51,309 bases of DNA from assembly GCA_030457765.1 (NCBI GenBank), contig JAKDUK010000013.1:1-51309 (forward strand), written 5' to 3'. Position numbers and translations under genes: made by a program. The stretch is from Marinobacter sp. (GTDB taxonomy: Bacteria > Pseudomonadota > Gammaproteobacteria > Pseudomonadales > Oleiphilaceae). This document shows positions 44,146-51,309 of this stretch, piece by piece (position 1 is the stretch's first letter; the number at the start of each line of letters is the position of its first letter). Under the pieces are notes generated by a model. The model had not been told where the DNA came from. It worked only from the letters and a program-made list of their open reading frames with translations, and searched no databases.

Positions 44146-46098
44146 TCAGGAAGGCGTGCGATGCGTCTGAATAACGCATCTGTTTTTACCCGCCCTTTTC
44201 GCCTCATACATGGCGGCATCGGCCTCCTGCATGAGGCTTTCTCCGGTTACCCCGTCACCGGTTGCGACAACAACACCAATACTTACGCCCACGCGGGCCT
44301 CGCCCTCAGGAAGTGTGATCGGCTGACCCACAGCCTGAATAATTTTTTCTGCCACGCTCGAGGCATTATCCGGTTCGGACACTTCTGCAAGCAGTATGAT
44401 GAACTCGTCGCCGCCCATACGTATCACTGTGTCGGTTTTACGAACACAGCTTGTTAGCCGTGAAGCAATTTCCTTTAACAATACGTCGCCTGCATCATGG
44501 CCGTACGTATCGTTAACCTCTTTGAAGTGATCAAGATCCAGGAACATCAACCCCAGATGGTTGTCATGGCGACCTGAGAACGCAATGGCTTGTTGCAATC
44601 GGTCTTCTAATACCCGTCGGTTTGGGAGCCCGGTAAGCGTGTCTTCGTAAGCAAGGGAATGGATTTTATCCTGGTAGCGTTTTGTTTCGGAAAAATCCTG
44701 GAAAGAAATCACCACACCCTCATCGCCGGTATCGCTACTTAACGGCGCCGCATTCAAAATGACCGGGAGAGTCGTGTCGTCTTTTCGGCGAAACTCCTCA
44801 TCTTTGCTACGGTACAACTGGCGCGTGTCCATCACATCAAGAATGGAACAGCTGGATGCCTCCCCTTCGTGAACATGAAACACCTCATGCCCTTGCTTTG
44901 CCACTATTTCATCGGAAGGCCAGCCAAGAATTCGCTCTGCCTCGGGGTTAATATATGTAACGGCTCCGTCTTTATCCATCACAATCAGCCCGTCTCCCAG
45001 TACGCTGGATATTTTCCAGAAACGCTTGGATTGTTGCTGGTTCTCACGTCTTAGCTGACGGCGTTTTTGGCGGGAAAACTGGAAATAGAACACGCTTATC
45101 AACGTCATCAAGAGCCCAAAGATGTAAAAGCTGACAACCGATGGATGCGTATAGATGGTCGACGTTGGCAATGAACTTCCGGGCACAAACGAAACGGCCT
45201 TCCACTCATAGTTTTGCCCGGATTTCGATGAGTCAAGTCGCTTTAGCGGCTTCACGGTCTCGTACATAAACAGGCCCGCTGATGTTTCAGCAACACCACT
45301 GTCGCTCTGCTCGATCTGCGACCAGGCTTCGGGATACTCCCGCTTGAATGCCGACGGCAGGCCGAACATGAATCCCCACTCCTCAATGCTGTCAGGGCCG
45401 GAAAGAACATAGCCATCGCTGTTGAGCAAAAACGCAGGGTAGGCATCTGTCATGCTCAGGCGAAAGGTGTCCAGCAGCGATTGCCCTTTTACGTTTAAAA
45501 TAACGACACCTTGTTTTTGCCCATTCTCATCAAAAACGGGGACACCAAACCGAACCATGGGAAGGTAAGGGACATCGACCTTTTCATTTTCGATGTTTAA
45601 ATCCAGGGGCGACACATACACATCGCCTTCAGGCATATCCCAGGTGTTGGTAAAATAATAGCGGGTTCCTTTAAATTGCAGGTAGCGTTCAGGGGTAACC
45701 AGAATGCGCCCGGACGAACGCTCCAGTCGAACAAGCTCCGCTCCCTTTTTATCAAAAAAACGGATCTGGCTGTAATCCGGTTTTTGTTCTAACTGCACCC
45801 GGAAGGCTTGCTTCAATCGGTCTTTTTCACGCTCAGTGCGGTCACTGCTGAAACTTTCGGCTGTTGGCAGTTTTGATATCGCCCGCAGGTCGTTCGCGGT
45901 GTAATCAAAAATCTGCGTTAATAGCCCGGATGTCAGTTTAACCTTGGCGGATTCATCGGATTTTATGACCGCAGTTTGTAGTCCGGCCTGATAGCGCAGA
46001 GCGCCGTATACAATAACTGTAAAAGCTAACGCGCAAAGCAAACCTGCGGTCAGGGCTGATTTAACATACCCCTGCTCTTGCCAAGGAATACCGGACAT
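44146..46098 (-). CDS. Membrane sensor diguanylate cyclase (Cache-PAS-GGDEF)
   Basis: A 650-residue enzyme predicted to make the second messenger c-di-GMP. One N-terminal helix (SALTAGLLCALAFTVIVYGA) leads to a periplasmic double-Cache-like sensor (residues about 45-315), a second helix (FYIFGLLMTLISVFYFQFS), a PAS domain (GDGLIVMDKDGAVTYINPEA) and a GGDEF domain with DTLTGLPNRR and active GGDEF at residue 562. The inhibitory-site motif RKTD stands five residues before GGDEF, so product feedback is likely. It is adjacent to the chemoreceptor but 165 bases away. The ligand is unknown. Confidence 0.93.
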   Translation of the reverse strand: MSGIPWQEQGYVKSALTAGLLCALAFTVIVYGALRYQAGLQTAVIKSDESAKVKLTSGLLTQIFDYTANDLRAISKLPTAESFSSDRTEREKDRLKQAFRVQLEQKPDYSQIRFFDKKGAELVRLERSSGRILVTPERYLQFKGTRYYFTNTWDMPEGDVYVSPLDLNIENEKVDVPYLPMVRFGVPVFDENGQKQGVVILNVKGQSLLDTFRLSMTDAYPAFLLNSDGYVLSGPDSIEEWGFMFGLPSAFKREYPEAWSQIEQSDSGVAETSAGLFMYETVKPLKRLDSSKSGQNYEWKAVSFVPGSSLPTSTIYTHPSVVSFYIFGLLMTLISVFYFQFSRQKRRQLRRENQQQSKRFWKISSVLGDGLIVMDKDGAVTYINPEAERILGWPSDEIVAKQGHEVFHVHEGEASSCSILDVMDTRQLYRSKDEEFRRKDDTTLPVILNAAPLSSDTGDEGVVISFQDFSETKRYQDKIHSLAYEDTLTGLPNRRVLEDRLQQAIAFSGRHDNHLGLMFLDLDHFKEVNDTYGHDAGDVLLKEIASRLTSCVRKTDTVIRMGGDEFIILLAEVSEPDNASSVAEKIIQAVGQPITLPEGEARVGVSIGVVVATGDGVTGESLMQEADAAMYEAKRAGKNRCVIQTHRTPS

Positions 46099-46137
46099 GT
46101 GCTACCAAATGTTGTTCAGAGAAAATATATTGCGGCA

Positions 46138-46177
46138 GTATGAACCATAGAGTGGCTTTGTCTATGGCTCAGCATAC
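46138..46177 (-). terminator. Hairpin downstream of the formate dehydrogenase operon
   Basis: CCATAGA pairs with TCTATGG, and an outer GTATG/CATAC pair extends the stem with small bulges. It lies about 40 bases after the fdsD stop on its strand and is followed by AT-rich sequence without a clear T-run. Confidence 0.4.
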
Positions 46178-46213
46178 GTTCCGGCAGCAAAAGCAGATGC
46201 ACCAGTGCGGTCT

Positions 46214-46444
46214 TTACTCGGGCACAGCCTCCAATTTGGCAATCGTGGATTGGGCTAGCGCAGACAGTTCTGCAGGGCTTTCGTGCGCGTAGGCAATTAC
46301 CTGCTGCTTCATGCTGCGGGCCCAGAACTTGTGCAAATGATCCGCCGCCACGTCGGTTACTTTGTCATCGTTACCCTGGTGCAGGTTGTTGGCGATAATC
46401 TGATCGATCATTTTGATCAGGTTGTTCAATTGCTGGTCACTCAC
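46214..46444 (-). CDS. fdsD: Formate dehydrogenase delta subunit
   Basis: A 76-residue helical protein like FdsD, the small subunit of NAD-dependent molybdenum formate dehydrogenases (QQLNNLIKMIDQIIANNLHQ, DVAADHLHKFWARSMKQQVI). FdsD is needed for activity, probably in cofactor insertion or complex maturation. It starts with GTG overlapping the fdhD stop (GTGA), with AGGAG 8 bases upstream, so it is translationally coupled and is the last gene of the operon. Confidence 0.92.
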   Translation of the reverse strand: MSDQQLNNLIKMIDQIIANNLHQGNDDKVTDVAADHLHKFWARSMKQQVIAYAHESPAELSALAQSTIAKLEAVPE

Positions 46445-47316
46445 AATGGTTTCTCCTGAGCGCGGTTGTCGCTGCGGGCGTAGATGACATGACGGCCCGG
46501 GCGAGCAAAGCCGATAAGGTTCATGCCGCTTTTGCGGGCTTCGCGGATGGCAAGTGCGGTGGGCGCAGATACGGCTACTAAGGTGCCTGCTCCAGCGCTG
46601 GCGCTTTTTTGCACCATCTCAAAGCTGGCACGGCTGGAGATCAGCGCGAAGCCATCGATAAAGGCCCGGTCGCCAAATTCACGCAGGCGGGCGCCAATTA
46701 GCTTATCCAATGCGTTGTGGCGGCCCACATCTTCCCGCGCCTGAACAATTTCGCCTTCGGCGTTACACCAGGCGGCACCATGGGTGGCGCCTGTGTCTAA
46801 CTGCATCGGCTGATGTTTTTTCAGGCTTTGCAGCGCGGCCTGAACGGCTTCATCGCTGGGCATGGGCTGCGGTGCCACTTCACCCAGAGCACGTACCACA
46901 TGGGCAAGGGATTCGGTGCCACAAAGCCCGCAACCGGTTCGGCCGGTCATATTCCGGCGCTGTTCCCGCAAACGGGCAAAGCAATCGCCGGCAATGTGCA
47001 TGTCGATTTCTATGCCGTCTTCCCCTGGCTGTATCTCGACGCTGAATAGCTGATCTGGCCGCTGCAGAATGCCTTCACTCATGCTGAAACCCAGAGCAAA
47101 GTCCTCCAGATCACAGGGCGAAGCCATCATCACCGCATGGGATACGCCGTTGTACACCATGGCTACGGGAATCTCTTCAGCAACCACATCCTGTGATGGC
47201 GCACCTTCAATGCCACCACGCACATTCACCCAGGTGTCACTCACCGGTGGCGGTGAGGCATTGGCGGGTGAATCTGCCACGGCAGCCGGCTCCAGGTTAC
47301 TTGTGTGCAGGCGCAT
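46441..47316 (-). CDS. fdhD: Formate dehydrogenase accessory sulfurtransferase FdhD
   Basis: FdhD transfers sulfur from a cysteine desulfurase to the molybdenum cofactor, a step required for formate dehydrogenase activity. The 291-residue protein has the essential CGLCG motif (TGRTGCGLCGTES), EEIPVAMVYNGVSHAVMM, EDVGRHNALDKLIG and the C-terminal SSRASFEMVQKSASAGAGTL region. AGGAGG lies 7 bases before the ATG, inside the end of fdsA, which it overlaps by 20 bases. Its position between fdsA and fdsD fits the standard operon order. Confidence 0.95.
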   Translation of the reverse strand: MRLHTSNLEPAAVADSPANASPPPVSDTWVNVRGGIEGAPSQDVVAEEIPVAMVYNGVSHAVMMASPCDLEDFALGFSMSEGILQRPDQLFSVEIQPGEDGIEIDMHIAGDCFARLREQRRNMTGRTGCGLCGTESLAHVVRALGEVAPQPMPSDEAVQAALQSLKKHQPMQLDTGATHGAAWCNAEGEIVQAREDVGRHNALDKLIGARLREFGDRAFIDGFALISSRASFEMVQKSASAGAGTLVAVSAPTALAIREARKSGMNLIGFARPGRHVIYARSDNRAQEKPL

Positions 47317-50218
47317 GGTTTTCCTCCTGCTTATCCATCGCCGGCTTCAACAAGGCCTGTTGGCGCTTGTCGAAATCTACAAAGTTACGTTGCCAATCCG
47401 ACGGCTGGGTAACCACTTCAACCTGAACGGCGGTTACCTTGTATTCCGGGCAGTTGGTCGCCCAGTCGGAGTTGTCGGTGGTGATTACGTTGGCGCCGCT
47501 GCCTGGGTGGTGGAAGGTGGTGTACACCACGCCCGGCAACATGCGGGTACTCAGCTTGGCCCGCAACACCGTATGACCTACGCGGCTGCTGATGCCCAGC
47601 CAGTCGCCGTCTTTCACACCGCGCAGTTCCGCATCACTGGGGTGCAGTTCAAGCACATCTTCTTCATGCCAGTCACTGTTACTGGTGCGGCGAGTCTGTG
47701 CACCTACGTTATATTGCGACAATATGCGCCCGGTGGTCAGCAACAGCGGGAAGCGACGGCTGGCCCGCTCTTCTGTGGCCAGGTATTCGGTCACCGCAAA
47801 ACGGCCTTTGCCGATGGGGAAGTCCACCTCGTGCATGGTGGGTGTGCCGTCCGGGTTGTTGTCGTTACACGGCCACTGAATGCTGCCGAGCCGTTCCAGC
47901 TTGTCGTAATTTACACCGGTAAAGGTGGGCGTTAGCAGGGCAATTTCATCCATAATTTCCGATGGATGATCGTAATGCATGGGGTAGCCCAGGGCATTGG
48001 ACAGCGCCATGGTTACTTGCCAGTCTTCCATGCCCGCAATGGGTTCCATCACTTTGCGCACGCGATTGATACGGCGCTCGGCGTTAGTGAAGGTGCCGTT
48101 CTTCTCCAGGAAGGTGGAACCGGGCAGCAGCACATGGGCATATTTCGCAGTTTCGTTCAGGAAAATGTCCTGCACAATCAGGCAGTCCAGTGACTTCAGT
48201 GCCGCCTCTACATGATGGGTGTTGGGGTCGGACTGCGCGATGTCTTCGCCCTGCACATACAGCGCCTTGAACGTGCCAGCGATGGCGGCGTCAAACATGT
48301 TGGGAATGCGCAGGCCGGGCTCGTCATCAATGGGCACGCCCCACACAGACTGGAAGCGCGCACGCACTGCCGGGTCGTTCACATGCTGGTAACCGGGCAG
48401 TTCATGGGGGAAGGAGCCCATATCGCAGGAGCCCTGCACGTTGTTTTGCCCGCGCAAGGGGTTAACACCGCCGCCTTCTTTGCCGATGTTGCCGGTGGCC
48501 AGGGCCAGGTTGGCAATACCCATGACCATGGTGGAACCCTGGCTGTGCTCGGTTACGCCCAATCCGTAGTAGATAGCACCGTTGCCTGCCTCGGCATATA
48601 CCCGCGCGGCTTCGCGCACTTTGGAGGCGGGCACGCCGGTAACCTCTTCCATGGCTTCCGGGGAATTGCGTTCTTCGGCAATAAACGTGCGCCAGGTGTT
48701 GTAGGCGTCTGTATCGCAGCGACTGTTAATAAAGCTCTGGTCTTCCAGCCCCTCAGTCACAACTACGTGGGCCAATGCGTTCACAATGGCCACGTTGGTG
48801 CCAGGGCGCAGGGGCAGGTGTATGCCCTCGCCGCCATGGGGCGTGTTGAGCACGTCAATACGGCGCGGATCAATCACGATCAGCTTGGCACCCTGGCGCA
48901 AACGCTTCCGCATGAGCGAACCGAATACCGGGTGGGCATCGGTTGGGTTGGCACCAATCACCATAATGGTGTCGGCTTTCATCACCGAGTCAAAGGTTTG
49001 GGTTCCAGCGGATTCACCCAGAGTTGTTTTCAAGCCGTAACCTGTAGGGGAGTGGCATACCCGAGCGCAGGTGTCTGTGTTGTTATTGCCGAAGGCGGCA
49101 CGCACCAGCTTCTGCACCAGATAGGTTTCTTCGTTGGTGCAGCGTGAGGAGGTAATACCGCCTATGCTTTCGCGGCCATACTCGGCCTGAATGCCTTTGA
49201 GTTTTTTGGCGGAAAATTCCAGCGCCTCATCCCAGGACACCACTTTCCACGGGTCGTTGATGGAATCGCGAATCATCGGCTCTCTGATGCGATCGTCGTG
49301 TGTGGCATAGCCAAAGGCAAACCGGCCTTTCACGCAGGAGTGGCCATGATTAGCCTCGCCTCCCTTATAGGGCACCATGCGTATCAGTTGATCGCCTTTC
49401 ATTTCCGCTTTGAACGAGCAGCCAACGCCGCAGTAGGCGCAGGTGGTAACCACACTGTGCTCGGGCTGGCCGGCATCGATCACGCTCTTTTCCATCAGCG
49501 AGGTGGTGGGGCAGGCCTGAACGCAAGCGCCACAGGACACGCACTCGGAATCCATGAACGGGTCGTTCTGGCTGGCGGCAACTTTGGAATCAAAACCCCG
49601 GCCTTCGATGGTTAGTGCAAAGGTGCCCTGCACTTCGTCGCAGGCTCGCACGCAGCGGGAGCAGACAATGCACTTGCTGGGATCGAAGCTGAAATACGGG
49701 TTGGAATCGTCGATCTCCGCATCCAGATGGTTCTCACCTTCAAACCCGTAACGCACTTCCCGCAGACCGACTGTGCCGGCCACATCCTGCAGCTCACAAT
49801 TGCCGTTGGCCGGGCAGGTGAGGCAGTCCAGCGGGTGGTCGGAGATGTACAACTCCATAATATTGCGACGCAGCTTGGCCAGCTTGCCGGTTTGAGTGGT
49901 AACTGACATGCCTTCCGCCACAGGTGTGGTGCAGGAGGCCGGGTAGCCACGACGGCCTTCGATTTCTACCGCGCACAGGCGGCAGGAGCCGAAGGCTTCC
50001 AGGTTATCAGAGGCGCACAGCTTGGGAATGTTGATGCCGGCCAGCGCAGAGGCACGAAGCACAGACGTACCCTCAGGTACGGTAATCTGGCGGCCATCAA
50101 CCGAAATAGAGACCAGCTCTTCGGATAGGCTCGCCGGCGTGCCATAGTCAAAATCAGGGTTCAGATCGTTTTTGCCCGGCTGGTAGCGCTGAACGCTCGG
50201 GTCATAATAATGCAACAT
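47297..50218 (-). CDS. fdsA: Formate dehydrogenase alpha (catalytic) subunit
   Basis: The 973-residue molybdenum (bis-MGD) catalytic subunit of the NAD-dependent enzyme that oxidises formate to carbon dioxide. An N-terminal 2Fe-2S ferredoxin domain (CASDNLEAFGSCRLCAVEIE) and a DHPLDCLTCPANGNCELQ His/Cys site are followed by two 4Fe-4S motifs (CIVCSRCVRACDEVQ, CVSCGACVQACPTTSL), the CAYCGVGCSF cluster of the catalytic domain and the molybdopterin domains. The active site reads TDTCARVCHSPTGYG, with Cys in place of selenocysteine. GGAGG precedes the ATG; the fdsB stop ends two bases before it. Confidence 0.96.
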   Translation of the reverse strand: MLHYYDPSVQRYQPGKNDLNPDFDYGTPASLSEELVSISVDGRQITVPEGTSVLRASALAGINIPKLCASDNLEAFGSCRLCAVEIEGRRGYPASCTTPVAEGMSVTTQTGKLAKLRRNIMELYISDHPLDCLTCPANGNCELQDVAGTVGLREVRYGFEGENHLDAEIDDSNPYFSFDPSKCIVCSRCVRACDEVQGTFALTIEGRGFDSKVAASQNDPFMDSECVSCGACVQACPTTSLMEKSVIDAGQPEHSVVTTCAYCGVGCSFKAEMKGDQLIRMVPYKGGEANHGHSCVKGRFAFGYATHDDRIREPMIRDSINDPWKVVSWDEALEFSAKKLKGIQAEYGRESIGGITSSRCTNEETYLVQKLVRAAFGNNNTDTCARVCHSPTGYGLKTTLGESAGTQTFDSVMKADTIMVIGANPTDAHPVFGSLMRKRLRQGAKLIVIDPRRIDVLNTPHGGEGIHLPLRPGTNVAIVNALAHVVVTEGLEDQSFINSRCDTDAYNTWRTFIAEERNSPEAMEEVTGVPASKVREAARVYAEAGNGAIYYGLGVTEHSQGSTMVMGIANLALATGNIGKEGGGVNPLRGQNNVQGSCDMGSFPHELPGYQHVNDPAVRARFQSVWGVPIDDEPGLRIPNMFDAAIAGTFKALYVQGEDIAQSDPNTHHVEAALKSLDCLIVQDIFLNETAKYAHVLLPGSTFLEKNGTFTNAERRINRVRKVMEPIAGMEDWQVTMALSNALGYPMHYDHPSEIMDEIALLTPTFTGVNYDKLERLGSIQWPCNDNNPDGTPTMHEVDFPIGKGRFAVTEYLATEERASRRFPLLLTTGRILSQYNVGAQTRRTSNSDWHEEDVLELHPSDAELRGVKDGDWLGISSRVGHTVLRAKLSTRMLPGVVYTTFHHPGSGANVITTDNSDWATNCPEYKVTAVQVEVVTQPSDWQRNFVDFDKRQQALLKPAMDKQEENHAPAHK

Positions 50219-50219
50219 G

Positions 50220-51309
50220 TTATGCCTCCACTGGGCGCGGGCTGGCCATCAAGTCTTCAGGGAAATACTTCATCACGCTTTGTACCGGGAAGGGGGTCAT
50301 GCCGCCCATGGCGCAGAGGGAGCCGTCCACCATGGTTTCACACAGGTCTTCCAGCAATTCCAGGTTGCTGTCCCGGTTTTCTCCGGCACGAATACGATCA
50401 ATCACTTCCACACCTCGTACCGAGCCAATCCGGCAGGGGGTGCATTTACCGCAGGATTCAACAGCGCAGAACTCCATGGCGAAGCGTGCTTGCTCGCCCA
50501 TATCCACGGTGTCATCAAACACCACTACGCCACCGTGGCCAATGCCGGCACCGAGTTTGGCGAAAGCTTCGTAATCCATGGGGGTGTCCCACTGCTCTTC
50601 CGGCATGTAGGCCATCAGCGGGCCACCCACCTGCACAGCTTTGATGGGCCTGCCGGTAAAGGTGCCATCACCAAAGTCTTCCAGCACTTTGCGCAGGGTT
50701 ACGCCAAAGGCCAACTCAATGAGACCGCCCTGTTTGATGTTGCCCGCTAGCTGAATGGGCAGTGTGCCCAATGAACGGCCCATGCCGTAATCCGCATAGG
50801 CTTTGCCGCCATGGGCTAAAATGTAGGGCACGGCAGACAGCGACAGCACGTTGTTCACCACCGTAGGTTGGCCGAACAGGCCTTTAATAGCCGGAAGTGG
50901 CGGTTTGGAACGCACCAGCCCTCGCTTGCCTTCCAGGCTTTCCAGCAGAGAGGTTTCTTCACCGCAAATATAAGCACCGGCGCCTAAACGCACTTCCAGG
51001 CGGAACGAGCGACCATTGCCGCATACGTTGTCGCCCAGATAACCGTGAGCCTCTGCGGTGCGAATGGCCTGGTTCAGCATTGTTTGGGACAGAAGGTATT
51101 CTGAACGCACGTAGATAAAACCCACCGTGGCGCCCACGGCCAGGCCAGCAATGGTCATGCCCTCAATCAGCATGTAGGGGTCACACTCCATTACCAGACG
51201 GTCGGCAAAGGTGCCGGAATCGCCTTCGTCGGCGTTGCACACTACGTACTTTTTCTGGTCGTGAGGTTCGTCCAGCACGGTTTGCCATTTGATACCGGCA
51301 GGGAAGGCC
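50220..51309 (-). CDS. fdsB: Formate dehydrogenase beta subunit, C-terminal part (5' end outside window)
   Basis: A NuoF-like subunit carrying FMN, NADH-binding and 4Fe-4S sites that passes electrons from the catalytic subunit to NAD. The visible 363 residues begin within AFPAGIKWQTVLDE, then VVCNADEGDSGTFADR (FMN site), GAGAYICGEETSLLESLEG (NADH site), and the cluster motif ESCGKCTPCRIGS plus a later Cys (SLCAMGG). The frame stays open to the window edge, so the N-terminal domain and probably fdsG lie outside. Two bases separate it from fdsA. Confidence 0.95.
   Translation of the reverse strand, partial: AFPAGIKWQTVLDEPHDQKKYVVCNADEGDSGTFADRLVMECDPYMLIEGMTIAGLAVGATVGFIYVRSEYLLSQTMLNQAIRTAEAHGYLGDNVCGNGRSFRLEVRLGAGAYICGEETSLLESLEGKRGLVRSKPPLPAIKGLFGQPTVVNNVLSLSAVPYILAHGGKAYADYGMGRSLGTLPIQLAGNIKQGGLIELAFGVTLRKVLEDFGDGTFTGRPIKAVQVGGPLMAYMPEEQWDTPMDYEAFAKLGAGIGHGGVVVFDDTVDMGEQARFAMEFCAVESCGKCTPCRIGSVRGVEVIDRIRAGENRDSNLELLEDLCETMVDGSLCAMGGMTPFPVQSVMKYFPEDLMASPRPVEA

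Noticed and set aside
47297..50218. Selenocysteine in the formate dehydrogenase active site
   Set aside because: The active-site codon reads through as Cys (CARVCHSPT) and the frame has no internal TGA, so this is the Cys-type enzyme.

Overview
The window looks like chromosomal DNA of a marine or halophilic gammaproteobacterium, most likely Marinobacter or a close relative. This is inferred from gene content: ectoine genes with a dedicated aspartokinase, siderophore uptake, an AraC/metal-dependent hydrolase/SDR neighbourhood, an NfeD-stomatin pair, an orphan Hcp and an NAD-type formate dehydrogenase. No database search was possible. Genes are tightly packed, no non-coding stretch reaches 300 bases, and I saw no rRNA, tRNA, CRISPR array or complete insertion sequence.

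Layout. 1-2980: the 3' end of tonB with a Pro-Glu hexanucleotide repeat, an Hcp gene with a sigma-54-like promoter, a small unknown gene, a lipoprotein and a SprT-like zinc protein. 2970-7700: a leftward iron-siderophore operon (TonB-dependent receptor, DUF3649, PepSY membrane protein, DUF3325) behind a Fur-box-like site; the receptor is frameshifted at a G6 run. 7750-12220: tandem TM2 protein, AraC regulator, metal-dependent hydrolase, class II amidotransferase, SDR. 12420-19615: NfeD plus SPFH pair, YfbR nucleotidase, a large DUF748 protein, pdxH, a phosphopantetheinyl transferase and tag. 19627-23056: ectA-ectB-ask without ectC. 23251-26440: radical SAM protein and a fusion of a TVP38-type membrane domain to a mercuric-reductase-like flavoprotein. 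26680-29694: cystine-type ABC importer and a YiiX/YebB-like hydrolase. 29701-32094: sulfur uptake (periplasmic rhodanese, YeeE/YedE channel, small membrane protein). 32258-37670: PEBP protein, ankyrin protein, spermidine-synthase-like protein, NCS2 permease, LOG-family protein and type II NADH dehydrogenase.

37700-42520 resembles a defence or DNA-processing island. It holds an HNH endonuclease, a small unknown gene and, converging on them, a 1279-residue fusion of methyltransferase, phospholipase-D-like nuclease, DEAD/DEAH helicase, S24/LexA-like and DUF3427-type domains. This is the best candidate for an underdescribed system. Next come an Aer-like chemoreceptor whose PAS domain has been mostly deleted and a sensor diguanylate cyclase. 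The right end carries the NAD-dependent formate dehydrogenase operon fdsB-fdsA-fdhD-fdsD, with fdsB running off the edge.

Themes that link the genes are iron (TonB, receptor, PepSY reductase-like protein), sulfur (cystine importer, YeeE, rhodanese), osmoadaptation and redox metabolism (ndh, formate dehydrogenase, flavoprotein). Start sites were moved from the longest reading frame wherever a better ribosome binding site or the family's N terminus supported it.
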